Shown here: in pieces, positions 55,644 through 64,000 of the stretch
How the letters are laid out: the number at the start of each line of letters is the position of its first letter
Numbering within the stretch: position 1 is the stretch's first letter
Assembly: GCA_965267435.1 (NCBI GenBank)
Contig: OZ253960.1
Coordinates: 3,472,001-3,536,000 of the forward strand
Direction of reading: 5' to 3'
DNA length: 64,000 bases
Origin: JAWPMT01 sp965267435
Lineage (GTDB): Bacteria > Bacteroidota > Bacteroidia > Cytophagales > Cyclobacteriaceae
Translations under genes and position numbers: made by a program
Notes under the pieces: model-generated
What the model was told of the DNA's origin: nothing
Seen by the model: only the letters and a program-made list of their open reading frames with translations
Databases searched by the model: none

Positions 55644-56741
55644 TTACCTCCTAGCCAGGCTTACCACACGCCTGGCAGTTGTTTCAGAGGCGCTTTGCTC
55701 ACCCAACACATTTCGGAGCTTTTCATACCCGCTCAGTAGCTGGTCTCTCCCTCGACCAGTAGTAACTATAGCGTCAAGCTCAACGGCGACATTTTCAGCA
55801 TTGTAATCATCCTGAATGAGCTCTTTGACTACCTCTTCCCCAGCAATCAAGTTCACCAGAGATATGTAGGGCACCTTGATCAGCCTTCTGCCAAGGAAGT
55901 AAGTCAATCCACTGGTGCGATAACAGACCACCTGGGGGGTCCCGATCAAGGCCGTCTCCAGCGTGGCGGTACCCGAAGTGACAACTGCTGCATCACTTGC
56001 GCCGAGGACGTCATAGGTTCTTTCGAAGATCACCCCGATATTGTCATTACCCTTTAGCGGTTCATAAAGCCCGGCAGGCAAGTTGGTGACACCGGCTATA
56101 AGAAAGTACCAACTAGGACGTAACTCCGCCAGTTGCAGAATGACATCAATCGACCGAGACACTTCGTGCGACCGACTCCCAGGTAGTACTCCTATGACTG
56201 TCTTATCCGTGGGAATTTCCAATCTGCGCCCTACATGGATATCCACGGCCTCGACAACGGGATTACCTACATAAGACGCAGTGTAGCCTCTCTCCCTGAA
56301 GAAGTCTACTTCGAAAGGCAGGATACAATACAGTTGGTGAATGTATTTCTTGATGCTGCCAACGCGCTTCTCATTCCACGCCCATACCTTAGGAGAGATA
56401 TAATAGGCTGTCTTGAGTCCGAGGCTATGCGCATACCGGGCGATCTTCATATTGAAGGCCGCGAAATCGATCAAGACCAACACATCAGGGCTGTATTCAC
56501 GCACTAGTCGCTTGGCGTCGCGCATATTCCTCAAAACTGCTGGGAGATGCCTAAGCACTTCTATTACGCCCATGTAAGACATAGAACGGTAGTGAATCAA
56601 TAGGTCCATACCCGCTTGCTCCATGGCATCACCCCCAATGCCCACAAAAGTGGCATCGTTGTCCATCTTGGCTATCGCCCTGATCAGGTTAGCCCCGTGC
56701 TGGTCGCCAGACCTCTCACCCGCTATGAGGAAGTACTTCAA
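55644..56741 (-). CDS. lpxB: Lipid-A-disaccharide synthase
   Basis: 365 aa. GT19 fold: AGERSGDQHGANLIRAI at residues 7-23, ATFVGIGGDAMEQAGM, DFAAFNMKIARYA, YYISPKVWAWNEKRV, and GVLPGSRSHEVSRSI plus SGTATLETALIGTPQVVCYR in the C-terminal nucleotide domain. It joins lipid X with UDP-diacylglucosamine to form the lipid A disaccharide. Convergent with clpX (3 bases) and 32 bases after the queD stop. Confidence 0.96.
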   Translation of the reverse strand: MKYFLIAGERSGDQHGANLIRAIAKMDNDATFVGIGGDAMEQAGMDLLIHYRSMSYMGVIEVLRHLPAVLRNMRDAKRLVREYSPDVLVLIDFAAFNMKIARYAHSLGLKTAYYISPKVWAWNEKRVGSIKKYIHQLYCILPFEVDFFRERGYTASYVGNPVVEAVDIHVGRRLEIPTDKTVIGVLPGSRSHEVSRSIDVILQLAELRPSWYFLIAGVTNLPAGLYEPLKGNDNIGVIFERTYDVLGASDAAVVTSGTATLETALIGTPQVVCYRTSGLTYFLGRRLIKVPYISLVNLIAGEEVVKELIQDDYNAENVAVELDAIVTTGRGRDQLLSGYEKLRNVLGEQSASETTARRVVSLARR

Positions 56742-56772
56742 TGGACCAGATTAGATAATGAACCGACGGCAT

Positions 56773-57192
56773 CTATTCGCCATAGTACTCCACGAAGTTC
56801 CTGGGCGTCTCCATAAGCTTGAGGGAATGCAGGTCTGCATTCGGCGCCATTTCCTTGATTTTTGGAGCCAGAATGTTCCAAAACTCCATGATAAGGTTTT
56901 CGCAACTAGGCAGCTTGTCCTCCATGAAAGGCACATCAAGATTAAGGTTCTTGTGGTCAACCTGCTCAATGATGTCATCTTTGATCAGTCGACTCAGGCG
57001 CTTCAGGTCGATGACGAAACCGGTGTCCTCATCCACCTTACCCTTTACGGTGACGATCAACTCAAAATTATGCCCATGCCAGTTCTCGTTGGCACACGGA
57101 CCGAATACCTCCTCATTCTTCTCCTTCGACCACTTGGGGTTGTACAGCTTGTGCGCCGCGTTGAAGTGTTCTTTACGACAAACGTATACCAT
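56773..57192 (-). CDS. queD: 6-carboxy-5,6,7,8-tetrahydropterin synthase (QueD/PTPS family)
   Basis: 139 aa from ATG 57190-57192; the open frame to 57273 gives an unlikely extension. The zinc histidines are in FNAAHKL and NWHGHNF, the catalytic cysteine in GPCANENWHGH, and the C-terminal PRNFVEYYG is typical of QueD/PTPS. It makes 6-carboxytetrahydropterin in queuosine (or pterin) synthesis. Stands between lpxB and the heptose epimerase. Confidence 0.92.
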   Translation of the reverse strand: MVYVCRKEHFNAAHKLYNPKWSKEKNEEVFGPCANENWHGHNFELIVTVKGKVDEDTGFVIDLKRLSRLIKDDIIEQVDHKNLNLDVPFMEDKLPSCENLIMEFWNILAPKIKEMAPNADLHSLKLMETPRNFVEYYGE

Positions 57193-57678
57193 CCAATCTC
57201 CTTGTTTTGCTGATGCAAAGATATGCCATGATTGAAACCCACTAGGCTGCAATAACTGCATTATCATTGGCAATAATTACCACTGGGCCGTTATGAGAAT
57301 ACAACAACCCTGGTCATCTACAGTGCTCCCACCCGCTCAAGCCGCGGAGGCCTAGCCGGCCGCGCACCCGATTTTTGAGAGATCGCAGAAAAAATCTTTC
57401 CTTCATACAAGGTCTTCCGAGATAGATCCTGCTTCTAAGTTAGTTCTGTGGCACCAAGGACTAGCGATCGGCGCTATCTTCGCTCAAGATAGGTGGCCCG
57501 ACTGTGTATGAAGGAATTGACCCAATGACGACGCAACAACATATTTCGTTTTGTCGCTCTAAGAAGGTAAATGCCAATTTCAATTATTCATGCAACATAT
57601 TGCCTTCGCTATGTCGTACCACACATCCTTAGACCTAAGTTCCAGAACGACATTATGTTTGCCAGGTAAGTAGATGAC
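57193..57678. other. Intergenic region with GC-rich mini-repeat and a hairpin
   Basis: Divergent promoter region of queD and the heptose epimerase gene. It contains the mini-repeat at 57350-57363 and the small hairpin CTATCTT-CGCTC-AAGATAG at 57473-57491. No gene seen. Confidence 0.45.
57350..57363. repeat. GC-rich mini-repeat in the queD upstream region
   Basis: GCCTAGCCGGCCGC, identical over 14 bases to the copy inside the broken 5S at 41411-41424, and continuing GCAC in both after one extra G here. Far from any rRNA gene, so it is a dispersed element. Confidence 0.6.
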
Positions 57679-58653
57679 ATGATTGTAGTAACAGGCGCCG
57701 CAGGATTTATTGGCAGTTGTATGGTTCAACAGCTGAATGACCATAATTTCAACCGGATCATAGCTGTAGACGATTTCTCCGACGAGGGGAAGAACAGGAA
57801 CCTTGAAGGCAAGAAGATCAGCGCAAAGGTGCCACGTGAGGAATTCTTTGCATGGCTTGCGGACAATCACGAAGAAACGGAATTCATCTTCCACCTGGGG
57901 GCCCGAACCGACACAACAGAGCGCGATCGTGATCTTCTATGGCGGTTGAATACCAACTACTCCAAGGAAATATGGCAAAAGTGCATCGATTATCAGATAC
58001 CTCTGATCTATGCTAGCTCCGCAGCAACTTATGGTGACGGCACCTACGGCTATAACGACCAGCAGCCCATCGACGAACTAAAGCCACTAAATGCTTATGG
58101 GGACTCTAAACAGGCCTTCGACGTGTGGGCCCGTGGTCAGGAACATCAACCTTTCTTCTGGGCGGGCCTCAAGTTCTTCAATGTGTACGGCCCCAATGAA
58201 TACCACAAAGGCAGAATGGCTTCCGTGGTCTATCATGCCTATCAGCAAATCAGCCAGTCTGGGCGGGTAAAACTCTTTCGTTCCCATCGACCGGATTTTG
58301 AGGATGGTGGGCAGATGCGGGACTTCATTTATGTAAAGGACGTGGTGGCCGTCATGTATTGGCTCATGCGCCATCGACGCAACTCAGGTCATTACAACGT
58401 GGGAACCGGCAGGGCGCGGTCGTTTTCAGATCTTGCCAATGCTGTATTCGACGCTGTAGGTGCTGAAAGGAAGATCGAGTATGTAGATACGCCCGCTGAT
58501 ATTCGAGACAAATATCAATACTTCACGGAGGCGACCATGTCGAAGCTACGTGCCGCAGGCTTTGTGAGCGAGTTCCACTCGCTGGAAGAGGGTGTCAAAG
58601 ACTACGTCTCGCGCTACTTAGGTCATATGCCAGAAGCTCCGCGTTATTTCTAG
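57679..58653 (+). CDS. hldD: ADP-L-glycero-D-manno-heptose 6-epimerase
   Basis: 324 aa short-chain dehydrogenase. Rossmann start MIVVTGAAGFIGSCMVQQL, catalytic YGDSKQ (Tyr-x3-Lys) and the serine region YASSAATYGDG; EYHKGRMASVVYHAY and FRSHRPDFEDGGQMRDFIYV are hallmarks of HldD/RfaD. It epimerises C6 of ADP-heptose for the LPS inner core. Its last 59 bases overlap, tail to tail, with the FG-GAP gene on the other strand. Confidence 0.96.
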   Translation: MIVVTGAAGFIGSCMVQQLNDHNFNRIIAVDDFSDEGKNRNLEGKKISAKVPREEFFAWLADNHEETEFIFHLGARTDTTERDRDLLWRLNTNYSKEIWQKCIDYQIPLIYASSAATYGDGTYGYNDQQPIDELKPLNAYGDSKQAFDVWARGQEHQPFFWAGLKFFNVYGPNEYHKGRMASVVYHAYQQISQSGRVKLFRSHRPDFEDGGQMRDFIYVKDVVAVMYWLMRHRRNSGHYNVGTGRARSFSDLANAVFDAVGAERKIEYVDTPADIRDKYQYFTEATMSKLRAAGFVSEFHSLEEGVKDYVSRYLGHMPEAPRYF

Positions 58654-61600
58654 CTACAAGAAGCACTTTCCGGCTGTCCATCTCCACGACCTCCAGGTCT
58701 TTGACATCTCCAGGAATTCGCAAGGAAGGACCGGCTACGAATTCTCCATCCTTGGCATAAAGAATCTGCCCTGACTTGAAGTCCCATCGTGGGGTTTCAA
58801 CCTCCGTATCATAAATATTACCTGCCAGCAGCACATCTTTCACTCCATCCCCATCAAAGTCTTCGCAGACCATGTCCAGCACAGGAAATAACTGGGCCTG
58901 CCATGGGAGCCTCATAGGCTCAAACCGATCTCCGCGATTGATAAGGACCATCGATGCAAAATCTGTAGCTTCCGCCTTGTAGGAGTTCTCCATCACAGCT
59001 GCATCGAAAATGTCTGTAATCGTAGCGTCAGCAAATTCTTCGTAGGTTGGAAACTTCGATTTGATGAAGGGCATCTGTTGGGAGCTGCACTCACGACCCC
59101 TAACGGGGACGTATTCATCCTTATAGACTTTGCTAAGTACCACATCCAGGGATCCAGTCTTATCAAAGTCCGCTGCAAATACTTTGAATGGCTTCTCAAG
59201 AGATGCAGTGAACTTCGTATTCAAGCCCACATTACCCAACACATAATCAGGGAGACCATCCTGATTTACATCCGTTTCGGCAACGGAATACCACCAGCCT
59301 CTCATTTTTGATAGCGTGCTATCCTCTTCAGTAATATTTCGGAACTGTCCCTCCTCATTGCGAAACAGCCCAATTTGTGTCCATTCTCCGATCACCACCA
59401 GGTCCTGCCAACCGTCTGCATCAAAATCTGTGACCAAAATATCGTTAACAATACCAAAGTTCTCCAGCTGCGGTATCACCTCTTCACTGGCAGCCACAAG
59501 CTCACCTTCATTGTTGCGTAGAAGGTAGGACGTCGCTGGCAACGGATAGTTCTGAGGCACTATACGATTGCCCACGATCAAATCCGTCCATCCATCCCTG
59601 TCATAATCCAGCGCCCTTACAACCTTGCCGCTGAATGCATACTCTTCAATAGCATCCACAGGCAGTTGTCTGGGAGCACCTTCCTCAAACCCGGCATACA
59701 TTCGGTCCTTATAATAGGCACTACCCGGCGGCAGTTCATTTCCGCCGCTGACTACGAACAGTTCCTTACTGCCATCATTTTCCAAGTCGAAAAAGGCGGC
59801 AGCCATATCTTCATTTGGACCAATGGTGGGTTGCACGATCAGTTCAAATCGATCATCATTGCCCTTCTTGTATACACTAAACGGCTGATCCTTCGCACCT
59901 GCAATGAAGAGCATTTCGGAGGCTTCATCGTACTCAATAGCTGGCCCCAATGTCGACTGTTTATACGGAAGAAGTACCTCCTTCTCAAAATCGTCAAACG
60001 AATTCTCCACATGACCATAGTCTATGCCCAGATCCGCGGGGTCAATTGCGGCAAGGACAATTTGGTCTGTAGCCGTTTCTTCCCTTTGGTCCTCTGCATC
60101 CGCCTGGCTAATGACCACTCGCTCATTCGCCGGCACATCCTTGAGGCGCGACACCGAACCATCTAGCCACTCAACTTGCACCTCATCCACTTTCGTCACC
60201 GCGCCTAAACCGAAGTGGGCCACGTCTTGCACGGCAGACATATAGCCCCTTACCCTCCTCACTTCCTGCATCTGCTGTAGACCATCGCCGTAGGTAATCG
60301 TGACCTTCGCAAAAGGCTCGCTTAAGGCACCTTCCAAAGCCACCTGGAGGAAGTTAGCTCCTGAACTAGAGGTATTCTCAAAGAGCTGAGCTACCTCATC
60401 CATGTTATTCACCACAATGTCGAGATCCCCGTCATTGTCAAGGTCGGCAAAAGCCGTCCCGTTAGAGAAAGTGGGCTGGCCCATGCCCCAGGCCGTTGCC
60501 ACCTCTTCAAAATCCATTTCTGCGCTGCCTCGGTACATGAGGTTCGGCAGCTTCTCTGATGGCATCTTATTGTATAGCTCGGTTTTGACCTCAATCGGAA
60601 CCTCTCCGATATAGCGCCTTTGCACGTCTGCCACTTCATTTTTTAGGTCATTATCAAGGGCATATCGCCTGTATCCGTTTGTGACATAAATATCCTTGTA
60701 GCTATCTCCATCAAAATCCTGCATAAGCACTGCCCAGCTCCAGTCCGTCTTGGCCATGTGCCCAAAATGTGCAATGTTGTCAAACTGCGCCTCGCCATCG
60801 TTGAGCTGCAGTGAATTGAACATGTACTGGCTTTGGAAGCCGAATCCATTGACCAGCATATCAAATGCCTGCGGATTCATTGAAGCCATTAACGTCTTTG
60901 ATCTTTTGTGGTCGCTGGAGGCCATGTCCAATACGAAAATATCCTGGAGGAGATCACCATTGATGTCGGCGATATCCACACCCATTCCGTAGAAAGAAAC
61001 CTGGTTGGTGCGAGAGGCAATCTGATCGATAAAGAAGCCCTCTCCGTTGTTGATGAATAGATTGTCTGGCAAGTAGTAATCATTGGCAACGTAAATGTCC
61101 AGCCATCCATCATCGTTGATATCACTGATCGCAAGGCCAAGTCCATAAGCTGGTCGGTATACACCTGAAGAGAGCGTCACATCTTCAAAAACACCATCAT
61201 CATTACGGTAGAGATGACTACTGCTTTCATGCGCAAGATCTTTATCCCTAAACATCATTTGGTGAAACTGTACCGGCTCCACACCATACAAGGGATTTTC
61301 ATTCATCACAAAGCAATCAAGATCGCCGTCCTTGTCATAGTCAAAAAATGCCGATTGCGTAGTGATCGACTGGTCCGCAAGTCCAAACTCCGCCGCGCTC
61401 TCAGTAAATGTGAGATCCCCATTGTTAATGAACAACAGATTCTTTCGGTTTTCAGCCTCATAGGGCCCCCCTTGCGATACATAAATATCCAGGTAGCTGT
61501 CACCATTCACATCAGCGAAAGTGACTCCGTTGGACCACTGTTTGCCTTCGTTGATACCCGCCGCGTCTGAGATATCTTCGAACTGTAGGTTGCCCTTGTT

Positions 61601-61897
61601 GAGATAGAGTCGATTGGTCTCCTGATTGGCACAGAAGAATATATCCTGCAGCCCATCATTATTTATGTCAGCGACTCCTACTCCGGCCCCATTGTAGAAA
61701 TAATCGAAGTCGAACAGATTGGATTTGGAAGAGACGTCTTCCTGGATAGCATTCACAAAAGATATCCCGGTGTCATTGGCATCCAGAAGTCTAAAAACCT
61801 GTCGATCTCCATTTCCTCGCTCACCACACGCACTCATCATGAGCAATCCTGCCCAGAGAAAGTACCATGCGCTCTTCTTGAAAATAGGCTTCATCAT
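58595..61897 (-). CDS. ASPIC/FG-GAP (VCBS-repeat) lipoprotein, about 1,100 aa
   Basis: Start at ATG 61895-61897, before a lipoprotein signal ending LLMMSACGERG; the upstream extension to 61924 lacks a signal shape. Like the protein at 28997 it has many FG-GAP calcium-loop repeats (DINNDGLQDIFFCAN, DVNGDSYLDIYVSQ, DKDGDLDCFVMN, DLDNDGDLDIVVNN, DFDGDGVKDVLLAG) and an ASPIC/UnbV-type middle segment. It is surface or periplasmic. Function unknown; its partner may be the sulfotransferase gene just upstream. The 3' end overlaps hldD by 59 bases. Confidence 0.9.
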   Translation of the reverse strand: MMKPIFKKSAWYFLWAGLLMMSACGERGNGDRQVFRLLDANDTGISFVNAIQEDVSSKSNLFDFDYFYNGAGVGVADINNDGLQDIFFCANQETNRLYLNKGNLQFEDISDAAGINEGKQWSNGVTFADVNGDSYLDIYVSQGGPYEAENRKNLLFINNGDLTFTESAAEFGLADQSITTQSAFFDYDKDGDLDCFVMNENPLYGVEPVQFHQMMFRDKDLAHESSSHLYRNDDGVFEDVTLSSGVYRPAYGLGLAISDINDDGWLDIYVANDYYLPDNLFINNGEGFFIDQIASRTNQVSFYGMGVDIADINGDLLQDIFVLDMASSDHKRSKTLMASMNPQAFDMLVNGFGFQSQYMFNSLQLNDGEAQFDNIAHFGHMAKTDWSWAVLMQDFDGDSYKDIYVTNGYRRYALDNDLKNEVADVQRRYIGEVPIEVKTELYNKMPSEKLPNLMYRGSAEMDFEEVATAWGMGQPTFSNGTAFADLDNDGDLDIVVNNMDEVAQLFENTSSSGANFLQVALEGALSEPFAKVTITYGDGLQQMQEVRRVRGYMSAVQDVAHFGLGAVTKVDEVQVEWLDGSVSRLKDVPANERVVISQADAEDQREETATDQIVLAAIDPADLGIDYGHVENSFDDFEKEVLLPYKQSTLGPAIEYDEASEMLFIAGAKDQPFSVYKKGNDDRFELIVQPTIGPNEDMAAAFFDLENDGSKELFVVSGGNELPPGSAYYKDRMYAGFEEGAPRQLPVDAIEEYAFSGKVVRALDYDRDGWTDLIVGNRIVPQNYPLPATSYLLRNNEGELVAASEEVIPQLENFGIVNDILVTDFDADGWQDLVVIGEWTQIGLFRNEEGQFRNITEEDSTLSKMRGWWYSVAETDVNQDGLPDYVLGNVGLNTKFTASLEKPFKVFAADFDKTGSLDVVLSKVYKDEYVPVRGRECSSQQMPFIKSKFPTYEEFADATITDIFDAAVMENSYKAEATDFASMVLINRGDRFEPMRLPWQAQLFPVLDMVCEDFDGDGVKDVLLAGNIYDTEVETPRWDFKSGQILYAKDGEFVAGPSLRIPGDVKDLEVVEMDSRKVLLVARNNAELLAYDLSSARRSL

Positions 61898-61898
61898 C

Positions 61899-62897
61899 TC
61901 AATTGTTGTCAATAGCAACACCAAATTTAGTTGTTATTTCACTCCAAAGTTCCTCCTGAGGCCTGCGCTTCTCGATATCATCGACTGAGGCGTTTTGCTT
62001 GGCGAGTTTCTTTCTTTCCACATTGGATTGCATGAATTCCTCCACCTCCAGGGGCACTCTCGGCGAGCCATTGAGTGAAATCGGATACCCAAGCAGGGTA
62101 AGACTATCCCCCGCCACCTGTTCATAAATGTTTATCTCGTTGGTGGTTAGTTGGTCTTTGTAATTTCCAACATTTCCTGCCATCACCGGCTTTGTGACAT
62201 TGCCCCACATGCGCCCTGAGGAGGCTGTTGTCTTGGACTCCTGCGATTGATAATAGGTAAGCATGCCCTCATCAAAGCTCAAACCTAACTTTGCTGTAAT
62301 TTCCTTCAGGACTTTTTCAGGTTCATGGACCAATTCCTCGTAGGCCACCACATGGTACCGGCGCTCATCGATGTTCTCCAAAAAAGCAGTCGACAACTGT
62401 TGTTGCTCGTTCCACTTTTTGGCTAGTGGGTAGACATGCTTGTCTCCAATGATTGCCCGCTGGAAAGAAGCTGCCACATCCCTGCCATCTCTGTAGATAT
62501 AGATGTAGAACGGTCTGAAACGACGCTCAATCTCTTCAATATAGCTAAGGTTCGCCATGCTCTTGCAGCAGGCTATCTGCGCCCGATCTTGTTCCATCTT
62601 AGCATGGTAGATCTCTCTGAGGATTTCGTAAACATCCAGGGTACCTTTCACCATCTGATCAAGATCAAAATTGAGGCCCCAGGGAACTGGATTGGCCTGT
62701 ACCCAACGTGTCATATCGGCAACCAGTTCTCGCCGTGCATCCTCCTTTTTCAGATCTCCATAACGTGCTATGATAGGCATAAAGGTCTTTAGCAGATGGG
62801 GAGGATGTGGAGCAGAGATGGATGGATGCTGATTGAGCATCAACCGCAATAGATTAGAGCCTGATCTTTGCGTTCCAATAAACTGTATAAAATCCAT
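61899..62897 (-). CDS. Sulfotransferase family protein
   Basis: 332 aa from ATG 62895-62897 (MDFIQFIGTQRSGSNLL). The 5'-phosphosulfate-binding motif TQRSGSN is at residues 9-15, and the 3'-phosphate site appears as FYIYIYRDGRDVAASFQRAI near 125. Family members move sulfate from PAPS to carbohydrates, lipids or proteins. Overlap-level spacing with the chromate transporter (6 bases) and the FG-GAP gene (about 1 base) suggests an operon. The acceptor is unknown. Confidence 0.88.
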   Translation of the reverse strand: MDFIQFIGTQRSGSNLLRLMLNQHPSISAPHPPHLLKTFMPIIARYGDLKKEDARRELVADMTRWVQANPVPWGLNFDLDQMVKGTLDVYEILREIYHAKMEQDRAQIACCKSMANLSYIEEIERRFRPFYIYIYRDGRDVAASFQRAIIGDKHVYPLAKKWNEQQQLSTAFLENIDERRYHVVAYEELVHEPEKVLKEITAKLGLSFDEGMLTYYQSQESKTTASSGRMWGNVTKPVMAGNVGNYKDQLTTNEINIYEQVAGDSLTLLGYPISLNGSPRVPLEVEEFMQSNVERKKLAKQNASVDDIEKRRPQEELWSEITTKFGVAIDNN

Positions 62898-62902
62898 CAA
62901 CA

Positions 62903-64000
62903 CTAAAAGTATTCTAACGCCACATTGATCAACCCGCTTGCAAGCATCGGGAGCCAAAATGACACTTTCAAGAAGGAGATCAGATAAAACGAAACAACTA
63001 GACTAGCAAAAGTAAAAACATTCAGGGGAGTGACTTTCATTACAAGAATGACAGAAAACAAAATCAGCCCTATCACTACTGGTCTTATACCAGAAAGTGC
63101 GGCATCTACACTCCTAACATGCGAAATCGATTGATACAAAGCCCCAACCGTGACCATGAGTAACGCCGATGGTAGGAAGATGGCGATTGTAGACACCAAG
63201 GCCCCAACGAGTCCCGTATGTGCAAAACCTACATAAGCTGCAGAAATCAATATGGGGCCAGGCGTTACCTGCCCAAAAGCAATGGCGTTGTAAAACTCCT
63301 CCGAACTCAACCAGCCATATTGATCCACCACCAGTGCCTCAATTAAAGGGATCATGACGTAGCCACCTCCAAAAAGCGTCAAACTTATCCTCGAGAACGC
63401 TGAGAAGAGTTGCTTGTCCTCGGGACTCACAAGCAGCACCAAAGCAACGACGGCTATAATAACAACAACCAGGCCTGACAGCAATCCCCTGTGCGATCCC
63501 TTATCCTCCGTTTTTGAATCATCAGCAGCCTCCGTACGGAAAAAGACTCCAACCACACCTCCCGCTGCTAAACACGCCACAAGAACCCAATATCCTCGAA
63601 AGAAAAACATAACCACCAAGACGATAGCAAACACCAGGTATTGCCAGCGCTGCTTGAGATGCTTTTGGGCAAAATTCCAGGCCACGCCGAGAATAATTGC
63701 CGCAATCACCGGATACACTCCAGCCAGGAAGGTGGACACCTCAGGAATGTAACTAAACGTATAATACAGCCATGCAAGGCCAGTGATCAACACAAAAGAA
63801 GGAAAAATGATCGCGGAAAAGGAGGTCAATGCTCCAGGCCACCCTCGGAGTTTGTAGCCGATGTAGGTGACCACATTCACAGCCAAAGGCCCTGGCAAAA
63901 TGGATGCAATCGTGATGCCGTCAAAAATCACTTGCTCTTCCAACACCCGGTCTTCATCCACCAGCTTCTTCTTTATCATCGAGACAAGGGCCGTGTAACC
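62903..64000 (-). CDS. Chromate transporter (ChrA family), 5' end beyond window
   Basis: The reading frame stays open to the right edge (codons for GYTALVS precede the first in-window ATG), so the true start is outside. At least 365 residues with about ten membrane helices in two homologous halves: EEQVIFDGITIASILPGPLAVNVVTYIG, then GGGYVMIPLIEALVV and EEFYNAIAFGQVTPGPIL. The QxTPGP/LPGP motifs define ChrA. These export chromate in some bacteria, but many family members have other unknown anion substrates. Confidence 0.9.
   Translation of the reverse strand, partial: GYTALVSMIKKKLVDEDRVLEEQVIFDGITIASILPGPLAVNVVTYIGYKLRGWPGALTSFSAIIFPSFVLITGLAWLYYTFSYIPEVSTFLAGVYPVIAAIILGVAWNFAQKHLKQRWQYLVFAIVLVVMFFFRGYWVLVACLAAGGVVGVFFRTEAADDSKTEDKGSHRGLLSGLVVVIIAVVALVLLVSPEDKQLFSAFSRISLTLFGGGYVMIPLIEALVVDQYGWLSSEEFYNAIAFGQVTPGPILISAAYVGFAHTGLVGALVSTIAIFLPSALLMVTVGALYQSISHVRSVDAALSGIRPVVIGLILFSVILVMKVTPLNVFTFASLVVSFYLISFLKVSFWLPMLASGLINVALEYF

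Overview
The window looks like chromosomal DNA of a Bacteroidota bacterium, probably of the Cytophagales type. The reasons are the 16S and 23S rRNA sequences, a TAnnTTTG-type rRNA promoter, few Shine-Dalgarno sites, and typical gene families: ASPIC/FG-GAP proteins of about 1,100 residues, DUF1080 proteins, Tat-exported Gfo/Idh/MocA oxidoreductases, membrane-bound quinoproteins with fused cytochrome c, FtsX-type permeases and TPR histidine kinases paired with LuxR-type regulators. I see no transposase, integrase or CRISPR array.

Layout. 1-7.1 kb (minus): start of a lipoprotein gene, a TetR regulator, and a run of PQQ dehydrogenase, DUF1080/PA14-like protein and cytochrome c-tailed beta-propeller. 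7.4-11.1 kb: an FtsX-type permease flanked by two paralogous secreted proteins of 158 aa. 11.1-14.6 kb (minus): a tightly overlapping operon of CoA-transferase, enoyl-CoA hydratase and an Nramp-like transporter that lacks the usual metal-binding motif. 14.9-17.4 kb: a nucleotidyltransferase and a secreted protein.

17.4-28.8 kb (plus) is the most unusual part. It is an island of mostly unrecognised genes: a small protein with a possible permuted NlpC/P60 fold, three small beta-rich proteins sharing a C-terminal DPQLQIDQG tail, a TPR sensor kinase, a NarL/LuxR response regulator, two paralogous proteins of about 500 aa whose C-terminal two thirds recall the SNTX/MACPF-like pattern, a three-helix membrane protein, a membrane-anchored GH25 muramidase and two further small proteins. 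Four of its transcription units are preceded by the same inverted repeat, TACC-N8-GGTA. This is the 7-2-7 arrangement of NarL-family binding sites, and the island encodes a NarL-type regulator. Three of the four also carry a related leader of about 100 nt before the start codon. I read the island as a self-contained regulon, possibly a cell-envelope attack or defence system. The function is inference.

29.0-40.9 kb: ASPIC/FG-GAP protein with a vanadium haloperoxidase-like enzyme, acyl-CoA dehydrogenase, cytochrome c-glucose/sorbosone dehydrogenase, two Gfo/Idh/MocA proteins and a double DUF1080 protein. 41.0-47.4 kb (minus): one rRNA operon, 16S-tRNA-Ile-tRNA-Ala-23S-5S. Its spacers and tail contain decayed partial copies of tRNA-Ala, of 5S and of the terminator, some interrupted by a short GC-rich insert. 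47.5-51.9 kb (minus): purA, STAS protein, Fur-family regulator, RelA/SpoT enzyme. 52-55.6 kb (plus): tRNA-Leu, tig, clpP, clpX. 55.6-64 kb: lpxB and queD (minus), heptose epimerase (plus), a second ASPIC/FG-GAP lipoprotein, a sulfotransferase and a chromate transporter running off the right edge (all minus).
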